Shown: positions 7,810 through 18,101 of the stretch, piece by piece
How the letters are laid out: each line of letters begins with the position of its first letter
Numbering within the stretch: position 1 is the first letter of the stretch
Origin: Deltaproteobacteria bacterium HGW-Deltaproteobacteria-6
GTDB lineage: Bacteria > Desulfobacterota > Syntrophia > Syntrophales > Smithellaceae
Direction: 5' to 3'
DNA: 64,000 nucleotides
Assembly (NCBI GenBank): GCA_002840435.1
Contig: PHAT01000001.1
Coordinates: 528,979 to 592,978, forward strand
The notes under the pieces: model-generated
Seen by the model: the letters and a program-made list of their open reading frames with translations, nothing else
Told to the model about the DNA's origin: nothing
The model's database searches: none
Made by a program: the position numbers and the translations under genes

Positions 7810-9567
7810 ATGAGGTGCGGTTTGACGACTCCAAATATTCCTGCAGCTGATCCTTTTACACAACATGTCCGGCCTGGCGGCATATCTCGCCTATTTCCAA
7901 TTATCTCAACACTGCGAAGTTATCAACGCGACTGGGTGTTACCCGATATTGCTGCAGGACTGGTGCTTACCGCCATTCTGGTTCCTGTCGGAATGGGCTA
8001 TGCCGCAGCCTCGGGCTTACCTGCCATTTACGGCCTGTATGCCACAATCGCTCCGCTGATCGTGTATGCCATCTTTGGACCAAGCCGTATCCTGGTTCTG
8101 GGGCCGGACTCTGCACTGGCTGCAATCATTGCGGCAACGATTCTGCCGCTGGCTGCAGGTAATGCTGATAAGGCGGTGGCCTTGGCCTCCATGCTTGCTG
8201 TTTTATCGGGGGTGTTATGTATCCTGGCGGGTTTGGCAAAGTTCGGTTTTATAACCGATCTTCTATCGAGGCCTATTCGAGACGGTTATCTAAACGGAAT
8301 TGCGCTGACGGTATTGATTGGCCAGTTGCCGAAGATCTTCGGCTTTTCCGTAAGTGGAAGTAATTTTATAAAAGAAGCAAACAATCTTGTGCAAGGTATT
8401 TTGAATAGACAAATCAACTGGACGGCTTGTGTCATTGGTTTGTCCTGTCTCATTGTGATTCTCGGATGCAAGCGGTTGGTCCCGAGAATTCCGGGTGTGT
8501 TGATTGCTGTAGCCGGTGCAACGATCTCTGTTTCTTTGCTGGATTTGTCCGCCAGAGCGGGAATTGCCGTATGCGGTCCGTTGCCGCAAGGTATGCCTCA
8601 ATTCACAATTCCAACTGTTTCGCTTTCCGAGTTAAGCACCTTATGTGCTGCCGCCGTTGCCATCGCACTCGTGTCTTTTGCCGATACGAGCGCACTTTCA
8701 CGAACGTTTGCTCACCGGACAGGCTCTGAGGTTGACAGCAATCAGGAAATCATTGCTCTCGGTGCAGCCAATGTTGCAGCCGGATTGTTTCAGGGATTTC
8801 CCGTAAGCAGCAGCGCGTCGCGAACGCCAGTAGCTGAAGCCGCCGGCGCTAAGACCCAACTTACCGGTGTGGTCGGGGCAGTGTCTATAGCGCTCTTATT
8901 GATATATACCCCGGGGCTTTTACAGAACCTGCCTCAGGCCGCGCTCGGCGCTATTGTAATTGCCGCCTGCATCAATCTGGTTGAAATTCGAAGTGTCCTG
9001 CGTCTTTATCAACTGCGGCGCGATGAGTTTGTGTTATCCTTTGTTTGTTTTTTCGGTGTGGTGATACTGGGCGTTATTCAGGGTATCTTTATTGCCGTCG
9101 GTCTGGCACTGCTCGCCTTCATTTGGCGTGCATGGCAGCCTTATGATGCCGTGCTCGGTCACGTGGATGGCCTGAAAAGCTATCACGATATTTCCCGTCA
9201 TCCTGAAGCCAAACGCATTGAGGGACTAGTGCTTTTCCGTTGGGATGCGCCGCTGTTTTTTGCCAACGCCGAAATATTCCGCAATCAGGTGCTGCGCGCG
9301 ATAGCCAACGCCCCGACACAGACTAAATGGGTTGTCGTTGCAGCTGAACCGATTACGGACGTGGATATTACGGCTGCCGATGTGCTGGCCGATCTCGATC
9401 AAACGTTACATCAGGCCGGTATGGATTTATTTTTTGCAGAGATGAAAGGACCGGTGAAAGACAGTTTAAAACGTTATGGTCTGTTCAACAGGCTGGGCAT
9501 CGAGAATTTCTTTCCTACTATTGATCAAGCTGTTGAGCGTTATTTGATCGTGCACAAAATCGAATAA
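7810..9567 (+). CDS. SulP-family anion transporter with STAS domain
   Basis: An inner-membrane SLC26/SulP carrier, typically for sulfate, bicarbonate or related anions. The N-terminal part has the family signature (SYQRDWVLPDIAAGLVLTAI, then PVGMGYAAASGLPAIYGLY). About 10-14 hydrophobic segments run to residue ~440, including SFADTSALSRTFA and GFPVSSSASRTPVAEAAGAKTQ. A cytoplasmic STAS domain occupies ~460-580. Substrate cannot be told from sequence. The ATG at 7810 has no clear ribosome site. An in-frame TTG at 7822, with GAGG at 7812-7815, is a good alternative start. The gene stands alone between the tRNA and the convergent HD-GYP gene. Confidence 0.93.
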   Translation: MRCGLTTPNIPAADPFTQHVRPGGISRLFPIISTLRSYQRDWVLPDIAAGLVLTAILVPVGMGYAAASGLPAIYGLYATIAPLIVYAIFGPSRILVLGPDSALAAIIAATILPLAAGNADKAVALASMLAVLSGVLCILAGLAKFGFITDLLSRPIRDGYLNGIALTVLIGQLPKIFGFSVSGSNFIKEANNLVQGILNRQINWTACVIGLSCLIVILGCKRLVPRIPGVLIAVAGATISVSLLDLSARAGIAVCGPLPQGMPQFTIPTVSLSELSTLCAAAVAIALVSFADTSALSRTFAHRTGSEVDSNQEIIALGAANVAAGLFQGFPVSSSASRTPVAEAAGAKTQLTGVVGAVSIALLLIYTPGLLQNLPQAALGAIVIAACINLVEIRSVLRLYQLRRDEFVLSFVCFFGVVILGVIQGIFIAVGLALLAFIWRAWQPYDAVLGHVDGLKSYHDISRHPEAKRIEGLVLFRWDAPLFFANAEIFRNQVLRAIANAPTQTKWVVVAAEPITDVDITAADVLADLDQTLHQAGMDLFFAEMKGPVKDSLKRYGLFNRLGIENFFPTIDQAVERYLIVHKIE

Positions 9568-9655
9568 TATGAGTTAAATAGCCTGATAATATTGTTGAAT
9601 ATTCTGAGGAATTGATCACTGCAGACTCAAATACTTTTCAGAAATTTCAAAATAG

Positions 9656-11251
9656 TCAGTTTTCGAGCTGAAACCCCTTTTTGTTAAAGAGATTAAGGCA
9701 TATATCGGCCACATTTTTATCATAAATGATGCCCCTGTTTTCCTGTATCTCATTCAAGGCTTTTGCTATTCCAAGAGCCGGTCTGTATGGTCTGGGGGAT
9801 GCCATAGCCTCGACGACGTCGGCAATCGCTATGATTCTCGACTCTATGAGGATCTGGTCCCCGGAGAGACCTCGAGGATAACCTGAGCCGTTCATTCTTT
9901 CGTGATGCTCATAGACGATTTCGGCGACAGGGTATTTATATTCTATGTTTTTTAATATTTCATAACCGGCACTCGCATGCTGCTTCAGGATGTTAAATTC
10001 GTGTGCGCTAATTTTCCCGGGCCGGCTGAGAAACTCTGCAGGTACATATATTTTCCCGATATCGTGAAGCAAACCTGCCGTCTGGATAGCCTTGGTGTGA
10101 TCTTCACTAAAATTCATTTCTTTAGAAATTGCTACAGCAAGTTTTGTTACTCTTGCCTGGTGACCTGCGGTATAGGGGTCTCTCACTTCAACGGTCATGG
10201 AGAGTGCGCCGGTAGTTTCATCTAAAACTCGTCGTAATGTAATCTCAGCGGTAATATCGATAACGGTTCCCTGGTAATAAATGAAATTGCCCCTTTCATC
10301 ATAAATTGCCCGAAGGTTCATAGAAACCCATATCTTGCTTTTATCTTTTTTATAAAATTGCGTCTCAAATCCTTTAACGTATCCGTTTGGTTTTAGAAGT
10401 TTTATGAGCTCCAGGCGCCGGGACGTATCTACATATAGATTTTTGATATTTGACGTTAAAGAAATATATTCTTCCGGTGATGCATAGCCCAGCAAACCAG
10501 CCAACGCTGCATTGGCCATGATGCACTTCCCATCTATGGTTGTCTGGAATATGCCCTCTATGGCTCCCTCAACAATACTCCGGTATTTTGTTTCGCTTTC
10601 TTTTATTCCCTCCTCATTGACCTTGCGCTCTACAATCTCAAATAGCAGATCATCATTGGTCTTGATCAGATCACGCGTTCTTTCCCGAACCTCTTTTTCG
10701 AGTTGATCATGGGATTCCTGTAACGCCCTTTCTGCATCCTTCTTTTCTGTTATGTCATTTCCAATGCAAATAATTTCAACCACTCGTCCTTTTTCATCAA
10801 GAACCGCCCTGTTCGTCCATAGGATCCAGACTCTGCTCCCGTCTTTCTTTATGTTTTGATTTTCGCTTCTCATGTGTTTTCCGGTATTTTGACAGATCGA
10901 TTTAATAAAAGCGGTGAGATCACGACCCGATGATTCAACTTCCGGGACGATAGTTCCAATTACATTTTTCCTGATTATTTCTTTGCTTGCATATCTGAAA
11001 TATTTCCGGGCAAACTTATTCATGAATAAAATATTTCCAGCAGTGTCAATGCGAAGAATAATGCTGTTTGCAAACTCAACAAGTTCACGGTATTCATTTT
11101 TGCTTTTCTTCAATATTTCGACCGAATGCTTATAATGAACTTCAGATTTTTTAATCCGTTGGATTGATTTGTGCATCTGTTCAATTTTATTTAGCAGTTG
11201 CTCTTTTGTCATGGCTCCATTCCAGGCTCTGATCATAGAATAAAGTAGCAT
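9656..11251 (-). CDS. PAS-PAS-HD-GYP protein, putative cyclic-di-GMP phosphodiesterase
   Basis: Layout: N-terminal coiled coil (about residues 14-55), PAS domain (~56-180, IILRIDTAGNILFMNKFAR), a second helical linker, PAS (~222-345, SIVEGAIEGIFQTTIDGK), then HD-GYP (~350-525). The last domain shows GHQARVTKLA, LLHDIGKIYVP, and HHERMNGSGYPRGL, the HD and GYP motifs that hydrolyse c-di-GMP. No membrane segment or receiver domain is seen, so it likely senses a cytoplasmic signal or ligand through PAS. The start is uncertain: in-frame ATGs lie at 11251, 11236 and 11212, none with a good ribosome site. It lies 41 bp behind the RsbW-like gene, suggesting an operon. Confidence 0.9.
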   Translation of the reverse strand: MLLYSMIRAWNGAMTKEQLLNKIEQMHKSIQRIKKSEVHYKHSVEILKKSKNEYRELVEFANSIILRIDTAGNILFMNKFARKYFRYASKEIIRKNVIGTIVPEVESSGRDLTAFIKSICQNTGKHMRSENQNIKKDGSRVWILWTNRAVLDEKGRVVEIICIGNDITEKKDAERALQESHDQLEKEVRERTRDLIKTNDDLLFEIVERKVNEEGIKESETKYRSIVEGAIEGIFQTTIDGKCIMANAALAGLLGYASPEEYISLTSNIKNLYVDTSRRLELIKLLKPNGYVKGFETQFYKKDKSKIWVSMNLRAIYDERGNFIYYQGTVIDITAEITLRRVLDETTGALSMTVEVRDPYTAGHQARVTKLAVAISKEMNFSEDHTKAIQTAGLLHDIGKIYVPAEFLSRPGKISAHEFNILKQHASAGYEILKNIEYKYPVAEIVYEHHERMNGSGYPRGLSGDQILIESRIIAIADVVEAMASPRPYRPALGIAKALNEIQENRGIIYDKNVADICLNLFNKKGFQLEN

Positions 11252-11292
11252 AAAGTGATTGATTAAAAAACATGTTTTGTAGAAAAGGACAA

Positions 11293-11739
11293 TCAGGCAA
11301 GAGAGCCGGGGGGAGTACTGATCGTAAGAGTAAAACGATTCGTCCCATCGTGGAGCAGAATGTAACGCAAATCATCAATGCAGTCATGAGCAAGTTTCAG
11401 GCCCACTGCTTCAAAAGTTGTCGATGCAAAGGATTCTTCCTTACCAGGCATAAAATGTTTTTCCAGTAACCCCTGTGGACCATGGTGTTCAATGATAATG
11501 AGAAGAGTTGCGTTTTCCTGTCGGTAAGTTATCATAATCCTTGAAGGGTGTTTTTCCTGTTTGACCATTTTTAGACAATATCCAAAAACTTCTTCTAGAG
11601 CCAGTGCGGTCTTGAGTATTTCAGCCTTTGCTAAACCGCACTGATTGCCGATATTTTCCGTTATCTTTTGTATTAAGGTCAGCATTCGGATGTCTGGCAT
11701 TACGGTTACACTGATGATGTCTTTGGGGTGGTGGTACAT
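11293..11739 (-). CDS. RsbW/SpoIIAB-like ATPase-fold regulator with altered N-box
   Basis: This 148-residue protein has the size and layout of the HATPase_c_2 anti-sigma or switch kinases. A helix ALALEEVFGYCLKMV corresponds to the N-box, and AVGLKLAHDCIDDLRYI to the G2-box region. In the usual N-box the sequence is E-x-x-x-N; here the Mg-binding Asn position is Tyr (EVFGY). The GxG motif is also weak (GLKLA). It may bind ATP poorly or act only as a binding partner. It precedes the HD-GYP gene in the same direction, which suggests it regulates or is regulated by c-di-GMP turnover. Target sigma factor or anti-anti-sigma partner is not in the window. Confidence 0.6.
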   Translation of the reverse strand: MYHHPKDIISVTVMPDIRMLTLIQKITENIGNQCGLAKAEILKTALALEEVFGYCLKMVKQEKHPSRIMITYRQENATLLIIIEHHGPQGLLEKHFMPGKEESFASTTFEAVGLKLAHDCIDDLRYILLHDGTNRFTLTISTPPGSLA

Positions 11740-12224
11740 AGGCTATCCTTTCCGCTTGGCGGCAAATAAAGCATATCACAGCTCGTTAATATTACAGTAC
11801 CATAAATCTTCAATTTGCAAACAGTCGCCCTTGCGTTTTGCTTCTTATTTACGGCCACATGCGCCATATTCAATATCATCTGGTTGTTTGTGGTCAAGTA
11901 AAAGATGACATAGCCCCTGTTGTACGTGCAATATTTATCAGATTCTTCTAAGTATCCTGAGTGTTACTTTCTTCGAGATTCGCAAATTTACAAGGCACCT
12001 TGAAATAAAATTTGCGATAAACAAGAGGAACTATTCAGCAACTAGTTGAATATATATGATTAATGTTAGAAAGAAGGGGCAGATATTTATATATTTCAGC
12101 TGGAGAATAAAAGTAAATAGATTTTAAGCAAGGGTCATCTTTTTCTTGCATTAAAGGGAATTATCATTTACAGGAAAAGCGTAATTTGATTGATTTTGTT
12201 GCAGTGCGCCGATGTTAATCCGCG
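11740..12224. other. Gene-poor stretch upstream of the signalling pair
   Basis: About 490 bp between the start of the RsbW-like gene (-) and the tRNA-Leu promoter (+). Short frames occur on both strands, but none has a start site, ribosome site and family match together. It should contain the promoter of the RsbW-like/HD-GYP operon. The one clear structure is a nested inverted repeat at 11980-12017. Confidence 0.5.
11980..12017. repeat. Nested perfect hairpin
   Basis: TCGCAAATTT (11980-11989) pairs with AAATTTGCGA (12008-12017). Inside it CAAGG (11991-11995) pairs with CCTTG (11998-12002) around loop CA. There is no T run on either strand, so it is not a standard terminator. It could be an operator, an RNA structure or a decayed repeat. 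Confidence 0.5.
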
Positions 12225-12252
12225 TTGACATTTTAAATATTGAATATAAGAT
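12225..12252 (+). promoter_or_regulatory. Probable promoter of tRNA-Leu
   Basis: TTGACA at 12225-12230 and TAAGAT at 12247-12252 are 16 bp apart. The start would fall near 12259, about 11 bp before the tRNA. Read-through may also feed the tig-clpP-clpX-lon cluster, since I see no terminator between. Confidence 0.55.
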
Positions 12253-12269
12253 TCCAAAATCATCAAAAG

Positions 12270-12354
12270 GCGAGAGTGGCGGAATTGGCAGACGCACTGG
12301 ACTTAGGATCCAGCGGGTAAAACCTTAGGAGTTCAAGTCTCCTCTCTCGCACCA
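12270..12354 (+). tRNA. tRNA-Leu (anticodon TAG)
   Basis: Acceptor GCGAGAG (12270-12276) pairs with CTCTCGC (12344-12350), and CCA is encoded at 12352-12354. The anticodon stem CTGGA/TCCAG encloses CTTAGGA, so the anticodon is TAG. The long variable arm and 85-nt length mark it as a class II Leu tRNA. trigger factor starts 44 bp downstream. Confidence 0.96.
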
Positions 12355-12397
12355 GAATGAATGAGCATTATAATTAAAATATAAGGAGAAAAAAGTA

Positions 12398-13720
12398 GTG
12401 AGCGAGCTTTCCGTAAAACTAGAAGATATCAGTCAGGTTAAGAAAAAGATGTCATTTGAAGTGCCTTGGGCTTTTGTGAAAGATGAGCTGGAAAATGTTT
12501 ATCGTGATATTGGGAAAAAGGCTAAGATTAAGGGTTTCCGTCCGGGTAAAATTCCGCGTAAGGTGCTTGAAAATTATTTTAAGGCCGATGCGGAAGGGGA
12601 GGCTATTACCAATATCGTCAACAAATACTATTGGCAGGAACTTGATAACCTCGGAATAGTAACGCTTTCTCGTCCGGAAATCGAGCAGGATGGATTGAAG
12701 GAAAATACGGATTTTTCATTCAGCGCTTCGTTTGAGACAGAACCCGATTTTGAACCGCAAGGCTATCAGGGGTTGGAATTAGAGAAACTTAATATCACCA
12801 TATCGGAAGAAGACCTGGATAAGCGTCTTCAGGAAGTCCGTAAGATGTTTGCCACCATGCAGGATGTCACAGAGGACCGTCAGGCAGTGATGGGAGATTT
12901 CGTATTAATTGATTTTTCGGGGAAATTGGATGGCCAGGCGCTTCCCGAACTCCAATCTGAAAATTTCATGCTGGAGCTGGGCTCAAAGAGATTTATTCCT
13001 GGGTTTGAAGAGCAGCTTGTTGGAATGAAAAATGGCGAGTCTAAGGATGTTAATGTAACTTTTCCGGAAGATTATCATGAGAAAAAAATGGCTGGAAAAG
13101 ATGTTACGTTCAACGTGACATTAAAAGGGCTCAAAGAACAAAAATTACCTGAAATAGATGAAAACTTTATAAAAAATTTCGACAAGTACAATACTCTGGA
13201 AGACTTAAAGAATGATGTTAAAAAATCAATGGAGGATCAGTGTAAGCGCCAGAGCGACGCGGAGTTAAGAGATAAGATAACAGAAGCCATTGTAAAAGCC
13301 AATGAGTTTGAAGCGCCGCCGTCATTGGTAGAGCGCCAGATTTTCTATATGATAAGTGACACGCAAAAAAGAATGAAATCTGCCGGGATGGATGAAAAAA
13401 ACGCAATGGAATTGAGCTTCCGTATGCATGACCAATTTAAACAGGATGCGGAAAAAACGGTCAAATCTTTTCTGCTTCTCAAAAAGATAGCCGAAAAAGA
13501 AGCCATTTCGGTGTCTGATAATGATCTTGACAATCATTTCAGGGAATTAGCTGAAATACATCATACGGATTATGAAGTCGTTAAAAGCGCTTATGATAAC
13601 GAAGAGAGAATGAATTCTCTGAAATCGGAAATTATTCAGAAAAAGGTATTTGACTTTATTGAGCAGCGGGCCAATATTAAAGCAGTCGAGAAAATCGGAA
13701 TGGCGCAGGAGGCTGTTTAA
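12398..13720 (+). CDS. tig: Trigger factor, ribosome-associated chaperone
   Basis: Trigger factor binds the ribosome exit tunnel and shields nascent chains. The ribosome-binding loop is [16 protein letters not shown] at about residues 46-61. A FKBP-type PPIase domain follows (about 150-245, [14 protein letters not shown] and [15 protein letters not shown]). The helical C-terminal chaperone domain continues to residue 440, the usual length. The GTG start at 12398 has AAGGAG at 12383-12388. Its stop TAA shares one base with the clpP ATG (TAATG), so translation is coupled. tig-clpP-clpX-lon is a common cluster. Confidence 0.97.
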   Translation: MSELSVKLEDISQVKKKMSFEVPWAFVKDELENVYRDIGKKAKIKGFRPGKIPRKVLENYFKADAEGEAITNIVNKYYWQELDNLGIVTLSRPEIEQDGLKENTDFSFSASFETEPDFEPQGYQGLELEKLNITISEEDLDKRLQEVRKMFATMQDVTEDRQAVMGDFVLIDFSGKLDGQALPELQSENFMLELGSKRFIPGFEEQLVGMKNGESKDVNVTFPEDYHEKKMAGKDVTFNVTLKGLKEQKLPEIDENFIKNFDKYNTLEDLKNDVKKSMEDQCKRQSDAELRDKITEAIVKANEFEAPPSLVERQIFYMISDTQKRMKSAGMDEKNAMELSFRMHDQFKQDAEKTVKSFLLLKKIAEKEAISVSDNDLDNHFRELAEIHHTDYEVVKSAYDNEERMNSLKSEIIQKKVFDFIEQRANIKAVEKIGMAQEAV

Positions 13721-14337
13721 TGAATTTAATACCCATGGTGGTAGAACAGGATGGGCGAGGTGAAAGAGCATTCGACATCTATTCCCGTCTTTTAAAGGAC
13801 AGAATCATATTTCTGGGAACTGCCATTGATGATAACGTGGCAAATGTGGTCGTCGCACAAATGCTTTATCTGGAAGCCGAGGATCCGGATAAAGAAATAT
13901 TTTTCTACCTGAATTCTCCCGGTGGCAGCGTCAGCTCGGGCATGGCGATATATGATACGATGCAGTATATTAAACCTCAGATTAACACGGTATGCATGGG
14001 GCAATCGGCCAGTATGGCGGCAATACTTCTGGCGGCCGGTGAGAAAGGGAAAAGGTTTGCATTGCCGCATTCGCGAATATTAATCCATCAGCCTTTAGGT
14101 GGATTTCAGGGGCAAGCTACGGATATTGACATTCAGGCCAGGGAAATTTTAAGATTAAAAGACGAATTAAATAAAATTCTTTCTGAGTTAACAGGTCAGC
14201 CACTGGAGAAAATCATGAATGATACGGAGCGTGATTACTTCATGACCAGTCAGCAGGCTAAAGAATATGGTTTGATTGACGAAATAGTAGTTAGAAAACC
14301 GGCAATAACCGGAGTGAATAAAGGAGAAGTTAAGTGA
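13720..14337 (+). CDS. clpP: ATP-dependent Clp protease proteolytic subunit
   Basis: ClpP forms the two-ring serine protease chamber that works with ClpX. The catalytic triad is visible: Ser98 in GQSASMAA, His123 in LIHQPLGG, and Asp in ERDYFMT. The 205-residue length is normal; the N-terminal [20 protein letters not shown] matches processed ClpP. The gene overlaps tig by one base and clpX by four (GTGA), the expected arrangement for balanced ClpXP production. Confidence 0.98.
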   Translation: MNLIPMVVEQDGRGERAFDIYSRLLKDRIIFLGTAIDDNVANVVVAQMLYLEAEDPDKEIFFYLNSPGGSVSSGMAIYDTMQYIKPQINTVCMGQSASMAAILLAAGEKGKRFALPHSRILIHQPLGGFQGQATDIDIQAREILRLKDELNKILSELTGQPLEKIMNDTERDYFMTSQQAKEYGLIDEIVVRKPAITGVNKGEVK

Positions 14338-15593
14338 TCAAAAGAAGTAAAGATAATCGAGGGCAAGGTATGCTATTTTGTTCATTTTGCGGGAAAATGC
14401 AAAGCGAAGTACGCAAGTTAGTTGCCGGCCCGACTGCTTATATTTGTGATGAATGTATTGAATTGTGCCGATGTATTGTTGAAGAAGAAGAGAAAACGGT
14501 AGAAAAAGGCCCCAAAAATGTTTTGCCTGAACCGAAAGAAATCAAGAAATTCCTTGATTCCTATGTTATTGGGCAGGAAAAAACAAAGAAAATTCTATCT
14601 GTTGCAGTTTATAATCATTATAAAAGACTGTTCTCCAATGTCAGTTCAACAGATGGTGTTGAAATTCAGAAAAGCAATGTCCTTTTGGTAGGTCCTACCG
14701 GATCGGGAAAAACGTTACTTGCCAAGACATTAGCAAAGTTTCTTAATGTTCCCTTTACGATAGCGGATGCTACAACCTTGACCGAGGCAGGTTATGTAGG
14801 TGAGGATGTTGAAAATATTATCCTGAGTCTGCTGCAAAATGCGGATTACGATGTCGCGCGGGCCTCAAAAGGAATTGTTTATATTGATGAAATAGATAAA
14901 ATAGCAAAAAAATCAGGCAATCCATCCATTACCCGTGATGTCTCCGGAGAAGGTGTTCAGCAGGCCTTGTTGAAAATTATGGAAGGAACGATGGCCAATA
15001 TTCCGCCGAAAGGTGGCCGCAAGCATCCGCAACAGGAATTCATTCAGGTAGATACGACTAATATACTATTTATTTGCGGGGGTGCATTCAACGATCTGGA
15101 AACAATTATTTCCAAACGTATTGGAACTAACACTATGGGGTTTGGCGCGGAAATCAAAAGCAAGAAAGAAAAAAGAATAGGCGAGCTGCTGGTGGATGTT
15201 CGTTCTGAAGATCTGCTCAAGTTCGGTCTTATTCCCGAATTTATCGGACGCCTTCCCGTCATTTCCACGCTTGATGATCTGGACGAATCCGCTCTTGTTC
15301 GTATTTTAATGGAACCTAAAGATTCTATCATCAAACAATATAAGAAATTGTTCGAATTAGAAAACGTCAATCTGAAATTCACCGACGGTGCACTGAGGTG
15401 CGTTGCCAAATTGTCCATGGAAAGAAAATCCGGAGCACGCGGTTTACGTTCCATTTTAGAAAACACAATGCTCGAAGTGATGTATGATATTCCGTCACAA
15501 CGGGATATAAAAGAATGTGTGATCAGCGAAGAAGTTGTTCTCAATAAGGAAAAACCTATTTTGATATACGACACAAAATCTGAATCCGCATAA
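14334..15593 (+). CDS. clpX: ATP-dependent Clp protease ATP-binding subunit ClpX
   Basis: ClpX is the AAA+ unfoldase that feeds substrates to ClpP. An N-terminal four-Cys zinc domain is present (CSFCGKMQ and CDECIELC). It is followed by Walker A GPTGSGKT, the pore loop GYVGEDVE, Walker [10 protein letters not shown], and sensor residues in FIGRLPVI and [10 protein letters not shown]. The length of 419 residues is typical. The GTG start at 14334 overlaps the clpP stop and has AAGGAG at 14321-14326. lon begins 24 bp after the stop. Confidence 0.98.
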   Translation: MIKRSKDNRGQGMLFCSFCGKMQSEVRKLVAGPTAYICDECIELCRCIVEEEEKTVEKGPKNVLPEPKEIKKFLDSYVIGQEKTKKILSVAVYNHYKRLFSNVSSTDGVEIQKSNVLLVGPTGSGKTLLAKTLAKFLNVPFTIADATTLTEAGYVGEDVENIILSLLQNADYDVARASKGIVYIDEIDKIAKKSGNPSITRDVSGEGVQQALLKIMEGTMANIPPKGGRKHPQQEFIQVDTTNILFICGGAFNDLETIISKRIGTNTMGFGAEIKSKKEKRIGELLVDVRSEDLLKFGLIPEFIGRLPVISTLDDLDESALVRILMEPKDSIIKQYKKLFELENVNLKFTDGALRCVAKLSMERKSGARGLRSILENTMLEVMYDIPSQRDIKECVISEEVVLNKEKPILIYDTKSESA

Positions 15594-15617
15594 CAAATAA
15601 TTATTTAGGAAAAATGA

Positions 15618-18026
15618 ATGACCGAAGAACAAAGTTATAATAATCAAAATAAAACAAACATCATTCCACTTTTGCCTCTCCGGGATGTCGTTGTCTTTCC
15701 GCATATGATTGTGCCCTTATTTGTAGGTCGTGAGAAGTCCATCGCTGCGTTGGAATCCGCCATGAAATATGAAAAAGGGATTTTCATGGTAGCCCAGAAA
15801 AACGCGAAAAAAGATGATCCTGCTGAAGAAGACATTTACCGGGTTGGAACGATCGGCATTATTATTCAATTGCTGCGGCTGCCTGATGGAACGGTAAAAG
15901 TGCTGGTTGAAGGTAAAACACGCGGTACTATCCAGGAATATCTTAAGAATGATGATTTCTTTCTTGTAAAAGTCGCTGATATTGAAGATGTTGATGATGA
16001 TCCCAATGATGTCAGAAAACAGGCACTGATGCGCAGCATCAAAGAATCCTTCGAACTCTATTTGAAACTGAGCAAAAAAGTACATGTGGAAATGATGGGA
16101 ACAATTGCGGCAATTGAAGACCCGTCCAAGCTTGCTGATGTGGTAGTTACACATCTGAATGTGAAGCTGGAAGATAAACAGAAGATCATGGAAATCTATA
16201 ACATCAGTGAACGGCTGGAAGCTATTTATTCACTGATGCTCTCTGAGATAGAGATTCTGCAGGTTGAAGAAAAAATTAAGCGCCGCGTCAAAAAGCAGAT
16301 GGAGAAAACTCAGAAGGATTACTATCTGAATGAGCAAATGCGCGCCATTCAGAAAGAAATGGGCGAGAAAGATGATTTCAAGAATGAAATAGCGGATCTT
16401 GAAAAGCGTCTCAAGCAAAAGAAACTCTCCGAAGAAGCCACAAAAAAAGTACGCCAGGAAATTAAAAAACTTCAAATGATGTCGCCCATGTCGGCGGAAG
16501 CTACCGTTGTTCGAAATTACATCGATTGGCTGTTGGATATGCCATGGTCGGAAGTCACGGAGAATAAGTACACTTTGAAAGAATCGGAAAATATTCTTGA
16601 TGAAGACCATTATGGCTTGAAAAAGGTTAAGGAACGGATTATTGAATATCTGGCTGTTCAATCCCTGGTTAAAAAAAATAAGGGACCGATTCTTTGTCTG
16701 GTTGGACCTCCCGGTGTTGGGAAAACGTCAATCGCCAAATCAGTGGCCCGGGCAACAAATCGAAAGTTTGTTCGCATCTCTCTGGGTGGTGTCCGCGATG
16801 AAGCGGAAATCCGTGGTCATCGCAGAACCTATATTGGCGCCATGCCGGGGAAGATCATCCAGTCTCTGAAAAAAGCGGGTTCGAATAATCCCGTCTTCTG
16901 TTTGGATGAAGTAGATAAGCTCAGTTCCGATTTTAGAGGCGATCCCTCTTCAGCGCTGCTTGAGGTGCTTGACCCAGAACAGAATGTTGCATTCAATGAT
17001 AATTATCTGGATGTTGATTATAATTTATCCGATATTATGTTCATCACGACAGCCAACGTACTGCAAACGATACCGGCCCCGTTACAGGACAGAATGGAAG
17101 TAATCCGTATTGCCGGTTATACCGAACAGGAAAAACTTCAAATTGCAACAAAATTCCTGCTGACAAAGGAAACGGAAGCTAATGGTCTGGTTGCCGATAA
17201 TATTGAATTTACGAAAGGCGCCGTGCTGCGCATTATCCGGGAATATACCAGGGAAGCAGGGGTGCGCAATCTGGAGCGGGAGATCGCATCAGTCTGCCGT
17301 AAAGTGGCCAAAGAAATAGTCAGTAACGGCGCCAGGAAAAAAATTATCATCGGCTCTAAAAGCATCCAGAAGTATTTAGGCGTTCCAAAATTCCGGCATG
17401 GTGAAACAGAAGAGAAGAATCAGATTGGATTGACAACCGGATTAGCCTGGACGGAAGTCGGCGGCGAATTGCTGGCGATTGAAGCATCTATCATGGAAGG
17501 AACGGGCCGAATGGTCATGACAGGTAAACTGGGCGACGTTATGCAGGAATCGGTTCAGGCAGCTCTGACCTATATCCGTGCTAGAGCCGAAAAATTTGGT
17601 TTGCCGAAAAACTTTTACAAGAAAATAGATATTCACGTCCATGTACCTGAGGGAGCGATTCCCAAAGACGGCCCGTCCGCGGGAATTGCAATGGCTACGT
17701 CCATTGCATCAGCCCTTATGAAGAAGAAGGTCCGTGCAGATATGGCAATGACGGGTGAAATAACGTTAAGAGGAAGGGTGTTGCCTATAGGTGGATTAAA
17801 AGAAAAGATTCTTGCAGCCCACCGTGGGAATATAAAAATGGTCATTATTCCTAAAGACAATGAAAAGGACCTGACGGAAGTACCGCAAAACGTCCAGCAC
17901 GCCCTGAAAATCGTTTTTGTCGATCACATTGACGAGGTGCTGGATATCGCATTTGTAAATGATGGCGATGTTTTTAACAATGCTGCAAAAACCGATATGC
18001 AGGTTAGCGCCCAGCCTGTGAATTAA
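15618..18026 (+). CDS. lon: ATP-dependent protease La (Lon)
   Basis: Lon degrades damaged and regulatory proteins in the cytoplasm. The N-terminal substrate domain (about 1-300, starting [19 protein letters not shown]) is followed by the AAA+ module with Walker A GPPGVGKT and Walker [10 protein letters not shown]. The C-terminal Ser-Lys protease domain has catalytic Ser687 in [10 protein letters not shown], and the Lys in [12 protein letters not shown]. At 802 residues it is full length. The operon context with clpPX is common. I do not see a heat-shock promoter in the 24-bp gap, so it is likely read with clpX. Confidence 0.98.
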   Translation: MTEEQSYNNQNKTNIIPLLPLRDVVVFPHMIVPLFVGREKSIAALESAMKYEKGIFMVAQKNAKKDDPAEEDIYRVGTIGIIIQLLRLPDGTVKVLVEGKTRGTIQEYLKNDDFFLVKVADIEDVDDDPNDVRKQALMRSIKESFELYLKLSKKVHVEMMGTIAAIEDPSKLADVVVTHLNVKLEDKQKIMEIYNISERLEAIYSLMLSEIEILQVEEKIKRRVKKQMEKTQKDYYLNEQMRAIQKEMGEKDDFKNEIADLEKRLKQKKLSEEATKKVRQEIKKLQMMSPMSAEATVVRNYIDWLLDMPWSEVTENKYTLKESENILDEDHYGLKKVKERIIEYLAVQSLVKKNKGPILCLVGPPGVGKTSIAKSVARATNRKFVRISLGGVRDEAEIRGHRRTYIGAMPGKIIQSLKKAGSNNPVFCLDEVDKLSSDFRGDPSSALLEVLDPEQNVAFNDNYLDVDYNLSDIMFITTANVLQTIPAPLQDRMEVIRIAGYTEQEKLQIATKFLLTKETEANGLVADNIEFTKGAVLRIIREYTREAGVRNLEREIASVCRKVAKEIVSNGARKKIIIGSKSIQKYLGVPKFRHGETEEKNQIGLTTGLAWTEVGGELLAIEASIMEGTGRMVMTGKLGDVMQESVQAALTYIRARAEKFGLPKNFYKKIDIHVHVPEGAIPKDGPSAGIAMATSIASALMKKKVRADMAMTGEITLRGRVLPIGGLKEKILAAHRGNIKMVIIPKDNEKDLTEVPQNVQHALKIVFVDHIDEVLDIAFVNDGDVFNNAAKTDMQVSAQPVN

Positions 18027-18028
18027 CG

Positions 18029-18063
18029 GAGATTTCTGATTTTATAGCTTGACAAGAAATCTC
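18029..18063 (+). repeat. Inverted repeat after lon, overlapping the tRNA-Val promoter
   Basis: GAGATTTCT (18029-18037) pairs with AGAAATCTC (18055-18063) around a 17-nt loop. It may reduce read-through from lon, but no T run follows. The second arm lies just after the TTGACA of the tRNA-Val promoter. Confidence 0.4.
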
Positions 18064-18077
18064 AATATTGCTAGAAG
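18049..18077 (+). promoter_or_regulatory. Probable promoter of the tRNA-Val/tRNA-Asp unit
   Basis: TTGACA at 18049-18054 and TAGAAG at 18072-18077 are 17 bp apart. The transcript would start near 18085, about 17 bp before tRNA-Val. The -35 is perfect and the -10 matches in four of six positions. Confidence 0.5.
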
Positions 18078-18101
18078 CCATGCAGCTTTTTTTGGGCATG
18101 T

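Noticed and set aside
7645..7866. 73-codon minus frame with one hydrophobic stretch
   Set aside because: It overlaps the SulP start, has no ribosome site and no recognisable family; probably chance.
11187..11393. Minus frame of 68 codons across the gap between the RsbW-like and HD-GYP genes
   Set aside because: It overlaps both genes in another frame and does not look like protein.
11706..11897. 63-codon minus frame just upstream of the RsbW-like gene
   Set aside because: No ribosome site or family; overlaps the real gene's 5' end.
12225..12354. Attachment-site duplication of the tRNA-Leu 3' end
   Set aside because: I looked for a direct repeat of the tRNA end nearby and saw none; no integrase is present.
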